The position numbers and the translations under genes are program-made. 64,000 nucleotides of DNA, taken from the NCBI GenBank assembly GCA_941918925.1, contig OW799233.1, positions 88,170,055 to 88,234,054 of the forward strand, written 5' to 3'. The DNA comes from Phyto melanocephala (taxonomy: Eukaryota; Arthropoda; Insecta; Diptera; Rhinophoridae). A model generated the notes under the pieces. The model was not told the origin of the DNA and ran no database searches. It was given only the letters and a program-made list of their open reading frames with translations. Below are positions 32,766-45,385 of the stretch, piece by piece. How positions within the stretch are numbered: position 1 is the stretch's first letter; every line of letters starts with the position of its first letter.

Positions 32766-33307
32766 TGTATATGGTATCAATCTCTTGGAAATATCCAGGA
32801 ATGAATCGCTATTGAAATTCAGCACAATCGCCCCATAACTTTCTGAGATATGAGCAAAAAACCACGACCACCTCGTTTTTTTTCACAATTACAACAACAA
32901 CATACATACATAGATACATGTAAAAAACATACCAAACAAAAAAAATTACAAAAAAAAAAAATATTAAAAATAAGAAAAAAATAATAAAAAAAACTACAAA
33001 AAAAAAATTTTAAAAAAATTTAAAAAAAAATTTAAAAAAATTTTTTAAAAATTTTTCTAAAAAAATTTTTTGAAAAAATTTAAAAAAAATATAAAAAAAA
33101 ATAATAAAATATAAATAATATATTAAATAAAATAAAATAAAATTTTTTTGGCTCAGCTGGGATTCGATGCCACATTTATTCTAACGTGTACGTATGCACG
33201 TATTTTATATGGGATGAATGGTGATACAAACAATTGTTATTGCATGACTACACGTTGTGAAGGGTATATAAGATTCGGCACGGCCGAATATAGCACTGTT
33301 ACTTGTT
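32766..33307 (+). mobile_element. HINE 3' part, continuing after the retrotransposon
   Basis: The copy resumes with the duplicated TGTA and tatggtatcaatctcttgg, then an A-rich tract (32937-33148). It ends gtgaagggtatataagattc, hairpin ttcggcacggccgaa and atatagcactgttacttgtt. Joined to 26202-26451 it forms one HINE of the same subfamily as the reverse copy at 44577-45311. Confidence 0.85.
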
Positions 33308-33340
33308 TTATATTCTCTTTGTTGTGTTAACTACTACGCT

Positions 33341-34799
33341 CAATGTTGCCAACTTTTTCCCAAAAAATATCGCTAAAACAAGTAGAAAAATAGCTAGAAA
33401 ATAGCTAAAAATTATCAAAATTTTAGAGATAAAACCCTAATTATTTATTTTTTTTTAAATTCTTGCATAAATTTAATAAAAAATAGGCAAGTTTTCGTCA
33501 ATTTTTTTTATTGCGCGGAAAATTTAGCGTTTTATCGCTAAGTTTTTCTTAAATAATGACAGAAGGAAAAAAAAAGTACAGTAATTTTTATTACGAAGGC
33601 AGCTTTTATTTATTACATTTATTACATAATTTACAAATGTATGAAGGTATGTAAAAAATTTAAGAAATGCATGTACATACACATGTGTACGTTATACTAG
33701 AATTCAAAATAATAATGTTTATCAAGTATTACTAATTACGTTATATTTATAATATGCATACTAAAAACATTTTGGGATTTATTCACTAAAAGTCTAAAGC
33801 CAATACTCTATGTTCTCGCTTTCACATGTAAAATTGTAATCTAGTTTCTTTAATGTTGATTTAGATATATCGTAATTGAAGCTGTCGCTTCGGCCACTTC
33901 AGTAAGCTTAGAAATGTTAACACAATTTGCTGTTTTTCGGTACTGAAAATAATTATTAAAATACCTATATCGAAAAGAATATTTATTTTAAGTTTATGTT
34001 CCACTTGATGACACCAACGTCTATTGATTTATTTCCTAATACACTATATCTAGAACCTGATACATCGTTTCTAACTTCCATTAAGACATGGGCCACTAAA
34101 ACATTTTTATTTATCGCTAATCATTTGGTTCTATGAATACGGTTTTCATGCGTTCCATCAAAATATTTTGTACATAAATCACTCAGGTGATCAATTAAAT
34201 TGATTGACGTATGTTGAGATATAAATGAAGCCTTCTTTTAATTTAAATTTTTTCCAATATAACCCTCTCACCGATGCAGATGACTTGCGTTTGTACAATT
34301 TTGCAGACAGGAAGCACCTGCACCAATATCCTTTTGTATCGTCTTTTAATCTTGCATTACCCAGGACTTAAACTTTAAATGGCTTAACCATGCACAAGTT
34401 TTTGAATTTTTAGGGGTTTTTTATTTGCAATATTTCTAATTTCTTCCAAGCAATTTTTAAATAGTTTTTTTTTGTATAATTCACAAACTCAAAACTCAAA
34501 TTATTCGAGCTATAAACTTTGCAAGATAAAATTGGTTTTTGAATTTTAATGTATGTGGTTTATGGCTTTCAGATGCCATAATCTGTATTAAAAAGTGTAT
34601 TGAAAATAGCATTCGCCTTACTAATGAATTGGTAGCTACTTTTTAAGAATGTATACACCAAATGTATTTAAAACACATTAAAAACTAACATCGCAAAAAT
34701 CGCTAGATTTCCCGCTAATAGATAAATCATATTTTTTCCCGCAAAAAATGTTTAAAAATCGCTAGATTTGACGAGAAAATAGCTGAAATGGCAACAGTG
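33341..34799 (-). mobile_element. hAT-like transposon, non-autonomous or decayed
   Basis: The 1459-bp element has termini CAATGTTGCCAACTTTT and (reversed right end) CACTGTTGCCATTTCAG. It is flanked by a perfect 8-bp duplication ACTACGCT (33333-33340 and 34800-34807). An 8-bp duplication and CA.TGTTGCCA ends are hAT hallmarks. On the reverse strand near 33830-33960, fragments such as LTFLSL and EVAEATAS, in shifting frames, suggest a decayed hAT transposase, but this is weak. No open frame of useful size remains. Confidence 0.85.
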
Positions 34800-35084
34800 A
34801 CTACGCTAATTTTGGTCTTGTAGAAAATATGGGTTAACGATCATTGGAAAATACTTGTACCAATTGAAACGCACTATAATATTTAATATGTTTTTTTTAC
34901 TGGTCATAATTAGTTGCAAAAATCAAATTTTATTTTAAAATTTCGCATAGAAGTGCTAGACATGTACAATGTAGTCGAAAATATACATATTACCCTTTCG
35001 GAAGATGTTATAACTGTTTCAAATGATCCAAAATTTTAGTTTGAAGTTATTAAGTGTAAAATTAACATTTACATTTAATTGAGT

Positions 35085-35395
35085 TGAATAGACGTTTATG
35101 ATTTTCAGTCAAAATTTATCATGAATGACGACAAGTCAGCTTTTTATCTGAACGGATATGAGAGAAAACAAAATTTGCTATTGTGGGTATCATTCACGAA
35201 TATTTTTTAAATCCACCCAAAGTCACTTCCTGGTGTGTCATATGGGGCTTAAATTGTTTAAGGACGCCCGAGGTAACACTTTTAACAAGGCTTGAGAGCG
35301 ATACAGAGCCTTTTAAAATAAGTTTTAATTATTTAAAGTAGAGGAAATGTGGTTTCCACAAAGCGGTGGATAATAGTTCGTACAATTCCTGGTCA
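35085..35395 (+). pseudogene. Decayed mariner transposase fragment (DD41D-like)
   Basis: The forward frames give FIMNDDKSAFYLNGYERKQN (normally IFSDEAHFWLNGYVNKQN, with an acidic residue at the first catalytic position), a HPKS-type remnant of the HP.K.TVWC block, ERYRAF, and EEMWFPQSGG (normally WFQQDGAT, second Asp lost). It is truncated after this block. Frameshifts and stops are frequent. It is a fossil of the same broad family as 3.2 and 57.8 kb. Confidence 0.6.
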
Positions 35396-38118
35396 CACCC
35401 AACAAACTCTTCTTATATCTTTTACAAAGTAATATTCTCTATACTGATATCAAATCAAATCAATTTCCTTATAACTTAACTACAGCTTTTCATAATCTTT
35501 ATTGTCATGGACTCTTACATAAATTTTCTTTCTTGTATGGATACTGATATCATTGTTCCTTTATTTCACCGATCGCCATGTCATTGGCCACTTAATAAAA
35601 GACTTTCCGTCTGTCTATCAATCTTAATTGTGTGGCCTGTCAAAAGAAGTCTTTCGTTTCTTTACGTTATTATTTTCTCCTTTTTTTAATAACGTTTTTT
35701 CTCTTCATAGTACTTTCAATATGGTTGGTTGATGTTAAAGAAAAAATCGAAAGAGAAACAAGGTAAAACGACAATTTTATTATCATTATATTGTTATTTG
35801 CCCTGCAATTGAAAATTAGTTAATTATAACTTTTTTTTGTAAACTCGGCAGCGCAAAAAATGTTAAAATTATAATTTGTATACCTTCTACGAGTAATAAG
35901 TCAATATTTTTTTCATTTAATGCATTTTTTTCTTTATGAATTTAAACTTTTTTCTTGATACACTATGGCTGGGCTGACTGACTGTAGGTATGGTTTGTGG
36001 TCTCATAAAGAGTCATTAGAGAAGAAAGTAAAAAAAAATAGTAATAACATTTGCATATGCTTTTTATATATTATTTTTTTGTTATAAAGTTTATTTTTTT
36101 TACCCCTTTTCCTCTGCTGAGACCACAAAATGCATTGAACTTTAGTTTAAAAAAAAACATTTTTTATTGACCATAAAGATTCACAGTTTTTTATAGTATT
36201 CAATTAATTAATATTTGTTATATTCAAGGTATACACAATTTTGTGAAGTAATCTTTATTGAATTGCCTTTAATTATATTCGATTTTAAACAAAAAGAAAA
36301 AAGTATGTTTGTGTGTATGTAAACGAATGATTCAAATTTGTTTTTTAATTCACCATGAATCAACAAAATGTAAACGCATTTATTTGTGATAAAATATCAA
36401 CGAATTCATTCATCTTAAATGAAAAACTCTTGAATTAAATTATTTCATGTAATAAATAATTGAATGTTATTTTTAATTAATTTATAGAGAACTTGACAAT
36501 AATAAATTGTAATTTTTTTTTAAATTGAATTTTTAATTAGAATAATTGTTCTCGGTGTACTAATAACAGTTATTTTAAGATTTGCAATTTTCAAAAGCAT
36601 TTATTACCACAATTAGCATTTTTCACACACCACAGCTGAATTCATTGAGTTTTATTTCAATTATTTTTGGATGCAATGAAAGCATTCAAGAAGCTCTATC
36701 TTGTGCTTATATCTTGGGCAAAATGAATAAATTCGTAAAAATCATAATTCATGACCTGAATCATTTGCAGTTTTACTTAAAAAATTATTAATTCATTTAC
36801 AGCTCAAAGAAAAGAAATATGCCGAGACAATTAAATTATTTTGTCAATGAAACGATTAAGTTTTTTCGAACAGTTTTTATTAGTTTCTCTTGCTAATAAT
36901 TCTCAAAACTTTATGTTAAATATATTTGTATCCAATATCAAGTACTCACGAATAGTGCTGTCAATTTTTTAAAGTAAAGGGGATATATAAATAAAAGAAA
37001 CACCTTAAAGCTTAATTTAGAGCTAAAAAAAAGCGTAAATAAACAGCAGTTTTACTTCAAAATAAGTCAAATAATAAGAAAAGTACAAGAAAAATCAGCA
37101 AAAAACATCCTAATTCGGATTTACAATTCAAAAAATTTTTACCGAAATAATGAATTAAAAACGCTAGTCTTGAATAAAAAAAGTTTGACAATTAATTTAA
37201 AAACAAATCTACACATAAAAAATTACCGCTTAATTTTTTTTTTATTTATTCTTAAAGTTGGATTATTTTTTTAAATTAATTTAAACAATTTTTTTATTGA
37301 TATACAATTTTTTCAAAAAACTTAGAGATTTCTGTCAGTTGAAAAAAGTATATTGAAAAATAAAATAGGAAAAATTTATTTTTTTTGTCAAGAATTTAAC
37401 AAGTTCCCATGCGTTGTTCGTTTGATTGTCTGTTCATGGTGTAATGCAAACCTCAGTGATCATTTTTGCCATCACCATATGCCACGATTTTTTTTTACAC
37501 TGAATAACCAAATAGCAAGATAAACAAAGAAAAAAAAATACCCTTTAAGTGAAATAATTTATTTTAAATAAAGTTTTTGATATTGATATAAAAAAACTAT
37601 TAGTTTTTTAATTTGGCGTTCACTAAGAAAAATTTCGGTAACTTTGAAAGTATTGTTCATGTTAGAAGCAGCTTTAAATCATTTTAAATGATTTTTTTCC
37701 TGAGAATTTTTTGCACTTGGTTTTGAATGTAGGAATTTTGAATTATATCACTAGTACAGAAAATAAACGTAATGTTTGTCTTTATTTAAGAATCAGCGAT
37801 TTAAAACAGATGACTGTAACAACTAACAGAATGTTTGCGGTTGTGTTTGTACTTTTTGTATACTATGTAATTGTTAAAGGGTAATTCAGAGTCTGCACAA
37901 ACGACTACGATATTTTTACTTGCTAAAATGGAACCCTAAAATATTTATTTGCTTAAATAATATGTTGAACCTTGTAATTGCAACATAAATTTAATTGAGT
38001 TCGTTTTATTTCCAATGAATGAATTTACTAAACGAACACGTAAATGGTTGTATTTTTATATATGTATTTTGACTGTCAATAATTAGACGTTAAGGGTATT
38101 CCATATTAAAAAAGAAAA
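35396..38118. other. No gene or element recognised
   Basis: 2.7 kb of AT-rich sequence with many homopolymers. Small frames at 35507-35689 and 36582-36791 have no recognisable content. Confidence 0.4.
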
Positions 38119-38830
38119 AACAAGAGCGCTAAATTCGGCCGTGCCGAATCTTAATTACCCTTCACAACGTGTAGTCATGCAATAATAGTAGTTTGTATCA
38201 CCATTCATCTCATATGAAATACGTACATACATATATAAAAACATCCCATTGTAAAATTATAAATTTACGTAAGTATGTATTTATGTTAAAAAAATTAAAA
38301 AAAAAAAAAATTTAAGAAAAAAAAATTAAAAAAAAAAAAAATTAAAGAAAAAAAAATAAAAAAAATAATTAATATAAATAATAAATATCAAACAAAAAAA
38401 AAAATAAAAAAAATTTTTTGGCTCAGCTGGGATTCGATGCCATGCTTACTCTAAGCAATATACATGTTTGTATGTATGTATGTTGTTGTTTTAGTGTTGT
38501 TTTTGGAAAAAAAATCGAGGTGGTCGTGGTTTTTTGCTCATATCTCAGTTGTTTATGTACCGATGTTTCTGATTTTCAATACCGATCTACTCCCGAATAT
38601 TTCTGATATTTTAATACCTCACCCGGGTCCAGGCGATATCGGGGGGCTTTAAAAAGTTGATTTCAACATACACACGGACAGACGGACAGACTGACAGAGC
38701 TGAATCGACTCCCCTATTCATAAGCTTTCAGAAAATATAAATTTTATGGGGTCGGAAATGAAAATTGTAGAAATTTCACACGGAATGACAAACCTATATA
38801 TACCCTTTTTCACTGTGTGAAGGGTATAAT
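38119..38830 (-). mobile_element. HINE, short-body variant, reverse
   Basis: The reverse copy starts with the hairpin side (aacaagagcgctaaattcgg, ccgtgccgaat) at 38119, has an A-rich tract (38285-38420), and ends tgtgtgaagggtataataa. It holds gacggacagactgacag (the GTCY tract reversed). Open frames across it are shared by other HINE copies and are not genes. Confidence 0.8.
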
Positions 38831-39080
38831 AAATGTTAAAGTAAATTAAAAAAATGTTTAAATGTTTTAAGGACCGGATGGACAAATTTCAAAAGATTTT
38901 TTTTAACTGCAATAATTGGGAATATGACCAAACATTTTGTCACTTATCTTAATAAAATATAGTTTAAAAAAAAGTACCAGAGAGAAAAAATATCAAGTAA
39001 AATTTTGCATAATTGTATAATATTAGTATATAAAAGCTGATAAGAATTTTTACAACGTCTGTACTGATACACATACAAAA

Positions 39081-39560
39081 CTAGCTGATCCGGTACGTGG
39101 TTTTGCCATATTAATTATTTCGAGGAAATATTTTTTACATTAAAAGAAAAACGTAAACCATATGTGTTTTACGGTATGCATATCTATCTTAGTTTAAAAT
39201 TTCATCAAAGTCGTTACGTTATTAAGGTGAGGCATAAATTGTTTCTAGGGGTGAGTCACCCTAAACATTTAGGAGTATGAAAAATAGGTTTTGACCGATT
39301 CTTATACGTTTATTCCTGCATTGGCCGGACTATAAGTTGTGTACAATTTGAAGAAAAATACTAAAAACTATATCGATGTAAGTACATAATTAAAAAAAGT
39401 GGGCGTTAAAGTAGGCGTGGTAAACAAATCAGAGTCTTAGTTATACTATGGGAAAATTTTAAGAAGATCGGTCCAGCAATCTGGCCTACCTGAGGGGGCG
39501 TGAAAAAAGGCGTGGTGTTGAGGGGTATGAAAAATAGATGTTGACCGATTCTCAGATCGC
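39081..39560 (-). mobile_element. Helitron 3' fragment, reverse
   Basis: The sequence ctagctgatccggtacgtgg at 39081, preceded by A, is the reverse of a Helitron 3' end (CTAG next to a host T). The body has agtgggcgttaaagtaggcg and ggcgtgaaaaaaggcgtgg, like the other Helitrons here. A TC 5' end is not found before about 39620, so the copy is truncated or its end is eroded. Confidence 0.6.
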
Positions 39561-41559
39561 AAAAAAAACTTTTTTTTCAGTTTTTTTTTGTATACATGAC
39601 TGTGCAGTGTATTATCACTTTACTGAACTCCAACAATCTACAATGTCCCTTTTAAGTATTGTTTAACTGAAGAACATTGGTTACAATTACAAAAAATATT
39701 TTTAAAAATTACTGCCCAAATTTTGAATTTTATGTTTGCAAGTTTCAGGCTTATTTACAAACAAAGTTGTTAAGTGAATATCCCTAATGTTATTTTCATA
39801 TAAACCCATCGTTATACACATTTTTTTTGCACTCGTGCATAATACATCATATCTATCGTTTAAAATATACAATTTAGTTACATACATTCTGACTAATACA
39901 TTTGCACATCTGTGTTATATATGAACTCAATGTTTATTGTTGTGGCATTGGTCGGTCATTAGAAATGAGCAGTAATTATGGCTCAATAGATTGTGCATAT
40001 GTATGTATGTTTACACAAAATGACGGTGTATAATAAGCAGTTTATTGAACTATAGCCCCACAGATAACAATTGCAATAATAACTCAACTTGAAGTTCTTA
40101 TACCAATAAACTCTATAAATAACCGAAATGCACAGTGTTACGATTAATGTTATAAAAAACGTTACGAAATTGATTTAAAACAAATATTTATATAATTAAT
40201 TTCTTTCTATGTGTATGTGGGTAGTGTTGAGGTCAGTCTTGTTTAATATTATTTTGTTTTTGTTATTAAATTTGCATACAAATACTACAAAGAGAATGTA
40301 AATCAAACCTTATATTCAACTCAGGGTGTTATGTGTATTTTTTTAAAAATAAAAGTGGAACTATTATTTTCTGTCTTGTTTGTATTCTTGTTTGAATATA
40401 ACGTCCATTTTACAAGTTCAAGGTTTTTTGTGTGTATAACCTTTCCGCTTACACTTTTTGTTTTAGTTTAATATTTTAATTAAGGTTTGTATACAAAAAC
40501 CCGTATTATTATTCTGAATTCTCGTTGGTGTCTTAATTAAAAAAAAACTATGTAGATAAACAAAAAAATTGATTAAAAAAACCTGTATACAGACACCATA
40601 ATCTACTCCAAATAAAGAAAAAAAAAAGCAAACTGTTACTTTATTTGTCACAATGTTAATTATATTTTTGGATAATTTCTAGCACATTGTTTAAAACATT
40701 TCGCACAACCTGCAATTTTTTTAACTTTAATACTAAAGTAAGGCAAACAAAAATAATTCCCACTTTAAATCTATGGATACAGAGTAAATGGGCAACACAA
40801 TGAAAATGAAATATCAAATACAAATCAAAACAATAACTTAATGCTTTGCACGCAAATAATTATAGACTCGAAATTTTAAAGTTAGTCAGTATTTCAGTCC
40901 TAAAAAATCTTAAGAAAAAATTGGAGGGTGAACTGAATTAGTAAGAGTGAAAAATGCCTAAAGGTCTGAAATTTATACAGATGGATTGAAAATTTGTGAC
41001 ATGTTTACTTCCTTGTGCTTCCGGATGGAAAAAAATGCTACAACGACTACAGTCTGTTTAAATTTGAAACATTTTTTATTATATTTCTAATTTGTTGCAC
41101 AATATTTATACACTAATTGTATTTTTTTATTTTTTTATTATTTTACTTATCAATAAAAATCTTATTGCAATAACTATAATTGCAATTAAGACCTACGTAT
41201 TAATGGGATCTATGATCTGAAATGCAACAGAGATACGTACATACTTGAGGAGTTTTTTTCTTTTTTTTTTTAGTATGAGATCTTTTTCAACCTCACCTAT
41301 GAATTTGCAAAATACAAAAAAATTTTCAGACATAACGTTAATGTAGAAAACCATCCAATGTTATTTTAAATTAAGAAAAATTTGATCTTAATTCCATACA
41401 AGTCATATCATTTATTGCGTTGCCAATATTTTAACAAAAAACTTTAGCAATCTTAGATTAAACTTGTGATGAAGTAAGTGTACTGAAGAGGTAATTTTTT
41501 ATAAAACGAGAAAAGGATAATAAAAAAATTGGAATTTTTGAAAGACAATTTAAGCTTTA
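39561..41559. other. No gene or element recognised
   Basis: 2 kb of AT-rich sequence with no supported coding region or repeat ends. Confidence 0.4.
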
Positions 41560-42449
41560 TTATACCCTTCACCAGTGATGCACAAGGGTATATATAGCTT
41601 TGTTATTTCGTTTGTAGTTTCTACAATTTTCATTTACGACCCCATAAAGTATATATTTTCTGAAAGCTTATGAATAGAGGAGTCGATTAAGTCCTGGCCG
41701 TCTGTCGGTGTGTTGGTTGAAATCAACTTTTAGAAGCAACTATATGTTCCTCAGATCTGTGTATGGTATCAATCTTTTGGAAATATCCGAGAATAAATCG
41801 CTATTAAAATTCAGCACAATCGCCCATAACTTTCTGAGATACGAGCATATAAACACGACTGCGTTTGTTTTTTCCCATATTTTTACCACCAAAATTAAAA
41901 TTTTTCAGCCATAGAATAATTTATAGGTACTTTTGCTACTATTTGTAGATATAATATGCTTCTAGAGATATTCTTGAATAATTTTGGATAGAGCGGACTT
42001 TAATCGGTAAAGTTATAGGCAAAACATTTTTTTTGAAAAATATATATTCTAAAAATTTAGAAACGAAAATCATTTTTTTTTTAACTTCTGGACAACCGAG
42101 ATACAATATTGGTATCATCTGAAAGGACTTGAATAGCGCAATAAAAAATTAAAATTCATGTTGGCCGCCACTACAAAATGGCGGACAATAAATTTATATA
42201 TGGGTCAAATCTGGTATTTTTAAATGTAACTTCTTGATCAGTAGAATACAGTAAATTATTAAAAAAATGTAAAATCCAAGATGGCGCCTAAAACAAAATG
42301 GCGGATAAAATTTTTTTAACCCCATCAATATGGGTATCAAATGAAAGGGCTTGACTAGTAGAATACGGTTAACTATGTAAAAATGCAAAATAAAGAATGG
42401 AATGGTATTATCGGATTCGGCACGGCCGAATATAGCACTCTTACTTGTT
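41560..42449 (+). mobile_element. HINE, long-body variant
   Basis: The copy starts ttatacccttcaccagtgat, with inverted aagggtatatat and the shared accccataaagtatatattt block. The (GTCY)n tract is minimal. It includes atcaacttttagaagcaact and gatctgtgtatggtatcaat, an uninterrupted version of the site where the LTR element landed in the HINE at 26.2 kb. The body shows aagatggcgcc and tatgggtatcaaatgaaagg. The end is ttcggcacggccgaa, atatagcactcttacttgtt. Confidence 0.8.
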
Positions 42450-43665
42450 TTATTTAAAAATGATGCCAACGACTGCAAAATTCAAACTACTTATCTATGC
42501 ATGTGCGCTAAACTAAAAGACGAAACAGAACTTCGACGTGACGAGATTTTTTATTCCAATCTATTTGATTGTTAAAGCGTTTTTATGGTCTAATTTTAAG
42601 ATACTCACTTCTTTAACAATGCTACCCTATTTTAAATAAAATTTGACGCATTTTGTAAACAAAGTGGCTTTTGCAATTTTGACATAGCCAAAAAATAAAA
42701 CAATAAAATAATTCAAAGTCACTGTCGTATAGTTAATTTTATGTCATGTTTTATAGACAGTGATTTTGCTTTATGTTACAGACGTAATTGAGTTTCAATA
42801 TTAAATAAAAAAAAATTATTAGAACATCATTATTTCTTAGTTTTAAGATTTTTGACGTTTTAACCAGTTTAATTTTACGAGTGTAGAATCAACTCGATGT
42901 TGATATAGTTTGTGAACATACAAACATATGAACATACATACATACATTTGTACATACATACATACTTACATAAATACATATGAATGTGATCGTTATTTAT
43001 TTGCTTTTTCGAATTTTATAAAGCGAAATGTGTGCTAATTAATTTTACTTTTTTCGTATTTTACTTTATTTCTTAATATTTCTTCTTTCATAAACGAAAA
43101 AACAATACCTTTTTTTTGTCAAATACAACGAAAAAAAAACTCAAGGTATAATAAAATTCATTAAAACAGTCACACCATTTTATTATTATTTTTATCAATT
43201 CGTACAACAGAAATATTATGACTTGAAACAGACTCAATTTCATGATGTCAATTGAGATCAAAAAGAAGACAAAAAAATCGGTCTCTGATGCGAAAACTTT
43301 TCGATAAAAAATAATAAAAAAAAAACTGATAAAATTTTAAAGATAATAAATTTTGAATTCACATAAAATAAAATACATATTCGTGCACATGTATGTGTGT
43401 GTTATATATGATTTATGATAAATATCAAAAAAATAAGTGTAACATTTCCTGATTTATGTCATAAAAAAACTTTTACCTCTAATTTAATTAAGTTATGGAA
43501 AAGGTGTAAAAGTCTTTTAATTTTTTCAACGGAAATTTTTAGATAAAAGCTTGTTTTTTTTTTTTTAGCAACTTTACTAGGAAATTGGTTTAATATGTTG
43601 AATTTTGACTAAAAAAACAACAAATTCAATATTGTTAGTTATGCAACGAAAGGTTTATTTTACTA
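42450..43665. other. No gene or element recognised
   Basis: AT-rich. It contains acat/cata-rich short tracts near 42915-42980. Confidence 0.4.
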
Positions 43666-44129
43666 AGGAGTGAGACCGAAAAAAAATCTTAAGTAACACA
43701 CGTTTTGCCTTTTAACTTTAGTTATCTTTGGAAAATATGTCATTTATAATTTTTATTGACAAACATGTTAATTGGTTGTGAGTTTGATCGAAAGTAGTGA
43801 CGAAAAAGAAACACGTGCTAAATCTATTACAAATTAAAAAGTAAATCCAAATTGGCCGTACAAAAAATTGTCCAAAAAATTCAAGGTCTGCCGCCAACTT
43901 GCTTCCAATATTATTAATCAGCATCAGGAGAATTAAAACATTAATAGAACACCTGTTTCGGGAAAAGGTTTGCAAAATATAAGAAGGGCCACGAAAATTT
44001 TAAGCATATTAAAGCCAATGCAGGCTTGAAAACATACAAAGTCCAAAAAGTACCAGAATGTAGCAAACAAATTTAGAAGCCAAAAATAGGGCACAAAAAT
44101 CAAAATAAAATTTCATACAAAAATACCTA

Positions 44130-45385
44130 CATATGTTGTAGACGACGAAATGTTTGTACTGTCAGATTTTTCCCAGCTTTTAGGTTATAGTTTTAATGTT
44201 GGTCATGCTCAAGAAATGTTTAAAGATAAGTTTAGGATCCAAGAGTAGACAAAATTTCCTAAGTTATTGTTGGTATGGCAAGCTTTATATGGTTGCGGCA
44301 AAAGACGCAAGTCATTTGTTACAGTGGGCTCTATAAATACCGAAATACACATCACAGAATGTTTACAAAAAAGGCTTTGTTCTATTATAAGAGAGCACAA
44401 TGTGTACACATACTTTTGGCCCGACTTGGCATCATGTTGCTATGGTAAGAATACTTTGAAGTGGTAACAAAGCAATAACATAGTTTTTGTACCCAGAGAG
44501 GTCAATCCTGTAAATTATCCGGAGCTAAGACTAGCATAGATATATTGAGCGCTTGTAAAAAGAAAATTGAGGAGAAAACAAGTAACAGTGCTATATTCGG
44601 CCGTGCCGAATCTTATATACCCTTCACAACGTGTAGTCATGCAATAACAATTGTTTGTATCACCATTCATCTCATATAAAATACGTGCATACGTACACGT
44701 TAGAATAAATGTGGCATCGAATCCCAGCTGAGCCAAAAAAATTTTATTTTAATTTATTTAATATATTATTTATATTTTATTATTTTTTTTTTATATTTTT
44801 TTTAAATTTTTTTAAAAAATTTTTTTAGAAAAATTTTAAAAAAATTTTTTTTTTAATTTTTTTTTTAATTTTTTTTTTGTAGTTTTTTTATTATTTTTTT
44901 CTTATTTTTAATATTTTTTTTTTTGTAATTTTTTTTGTTTGGTATGTTTTTTAAATGTATGTATGTATGTTGTTGTTGTAATTGTGAAAAAAAAACGAGG
45001 TGGTCGTGGTTTTTTGCTCATATCTCAGAAAGTTATGGGGCGATTGTGCTGAATTTCAATAGCGATTCATTCCTGGATATTTCCAAGAGATTGATACCAT
45101 ATACAGATCTGAGGAACATATAGTTGCTTCTAAAAGTTGATTTCAACCAACACACGGGCAGACGGACAGACGGTCAGGGCTTAATCGACTCCTCTATTCA
45201 TAAGCTTTCAGAAAATATATACTTTATGGGGTCGGAAATGAAAATTGTAGAAATTACAAACGGAATGACAATGCTATATATACCCTTGTGCACCACAGGT
45301 GAAGGGTATAAAAAAGGTGTCCCACAATATGGAAGATTTTAAAAAGTGACGATTAAACTGTTCAAAAAAGTGACTGAAAATACTG
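44130..45385 (+). pseudogene. DD37E transposase relic, copy 2
   Basis: Before the HINE: VVDDEMFVLSDFSQL (first catalytic Asp; sister MMDDETYVLADFSQL), LLVWQALYGCGKRRKSFVTV, then GSINTEIHITECLQ, YFWPDLASCCYGKNTLKW (second Asp) and FVPREVNPVNYPELR. After the HINE (45312 on): GVPQYGRF and LFKKVTENT, matching KVPQDMSDF and SFKKITEAT of the sister. Counting to the expected Glu position gives 37 residues after the second Asp, the DD37E signature. The Glu itself is lost. In-frame stops occur after LKW and elsewhere. Confidence 0.8.
44577..45311 (-). mobile_element. HINE inserted into the DD37E transposase
   Basis: The reverse copy runs from aacaagtaacagtgctatat and the hairpin to caggtgaagggtataa. 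It is of the same subfamily as the HINE at 26202/33307. The flanks are transposase codons (ALVKRKLRR before, KGVPQ after), so both boundaries are well fixed. No target duplication is seen, as expected for Helentrons. It preserves the intact site gatctgtatatggtatcaat. Confidence 0.85.

Larger units (their letters stand above)
43666..45385 (+). mobile_element. DD37E transposon copy 2, split by a HINE
   Basis: The left end aggagtgagaccgaaaaaaa, next to TA, matches the left end of the copies at 5704 and (reversed) 55319. Transposase remnants extend to 44576 and resume at 45312, either side of the HINE. The 3' inverted repeat is not recognisable, so the right border given is only the last homologous stretch. 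Confidence 0.7.
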
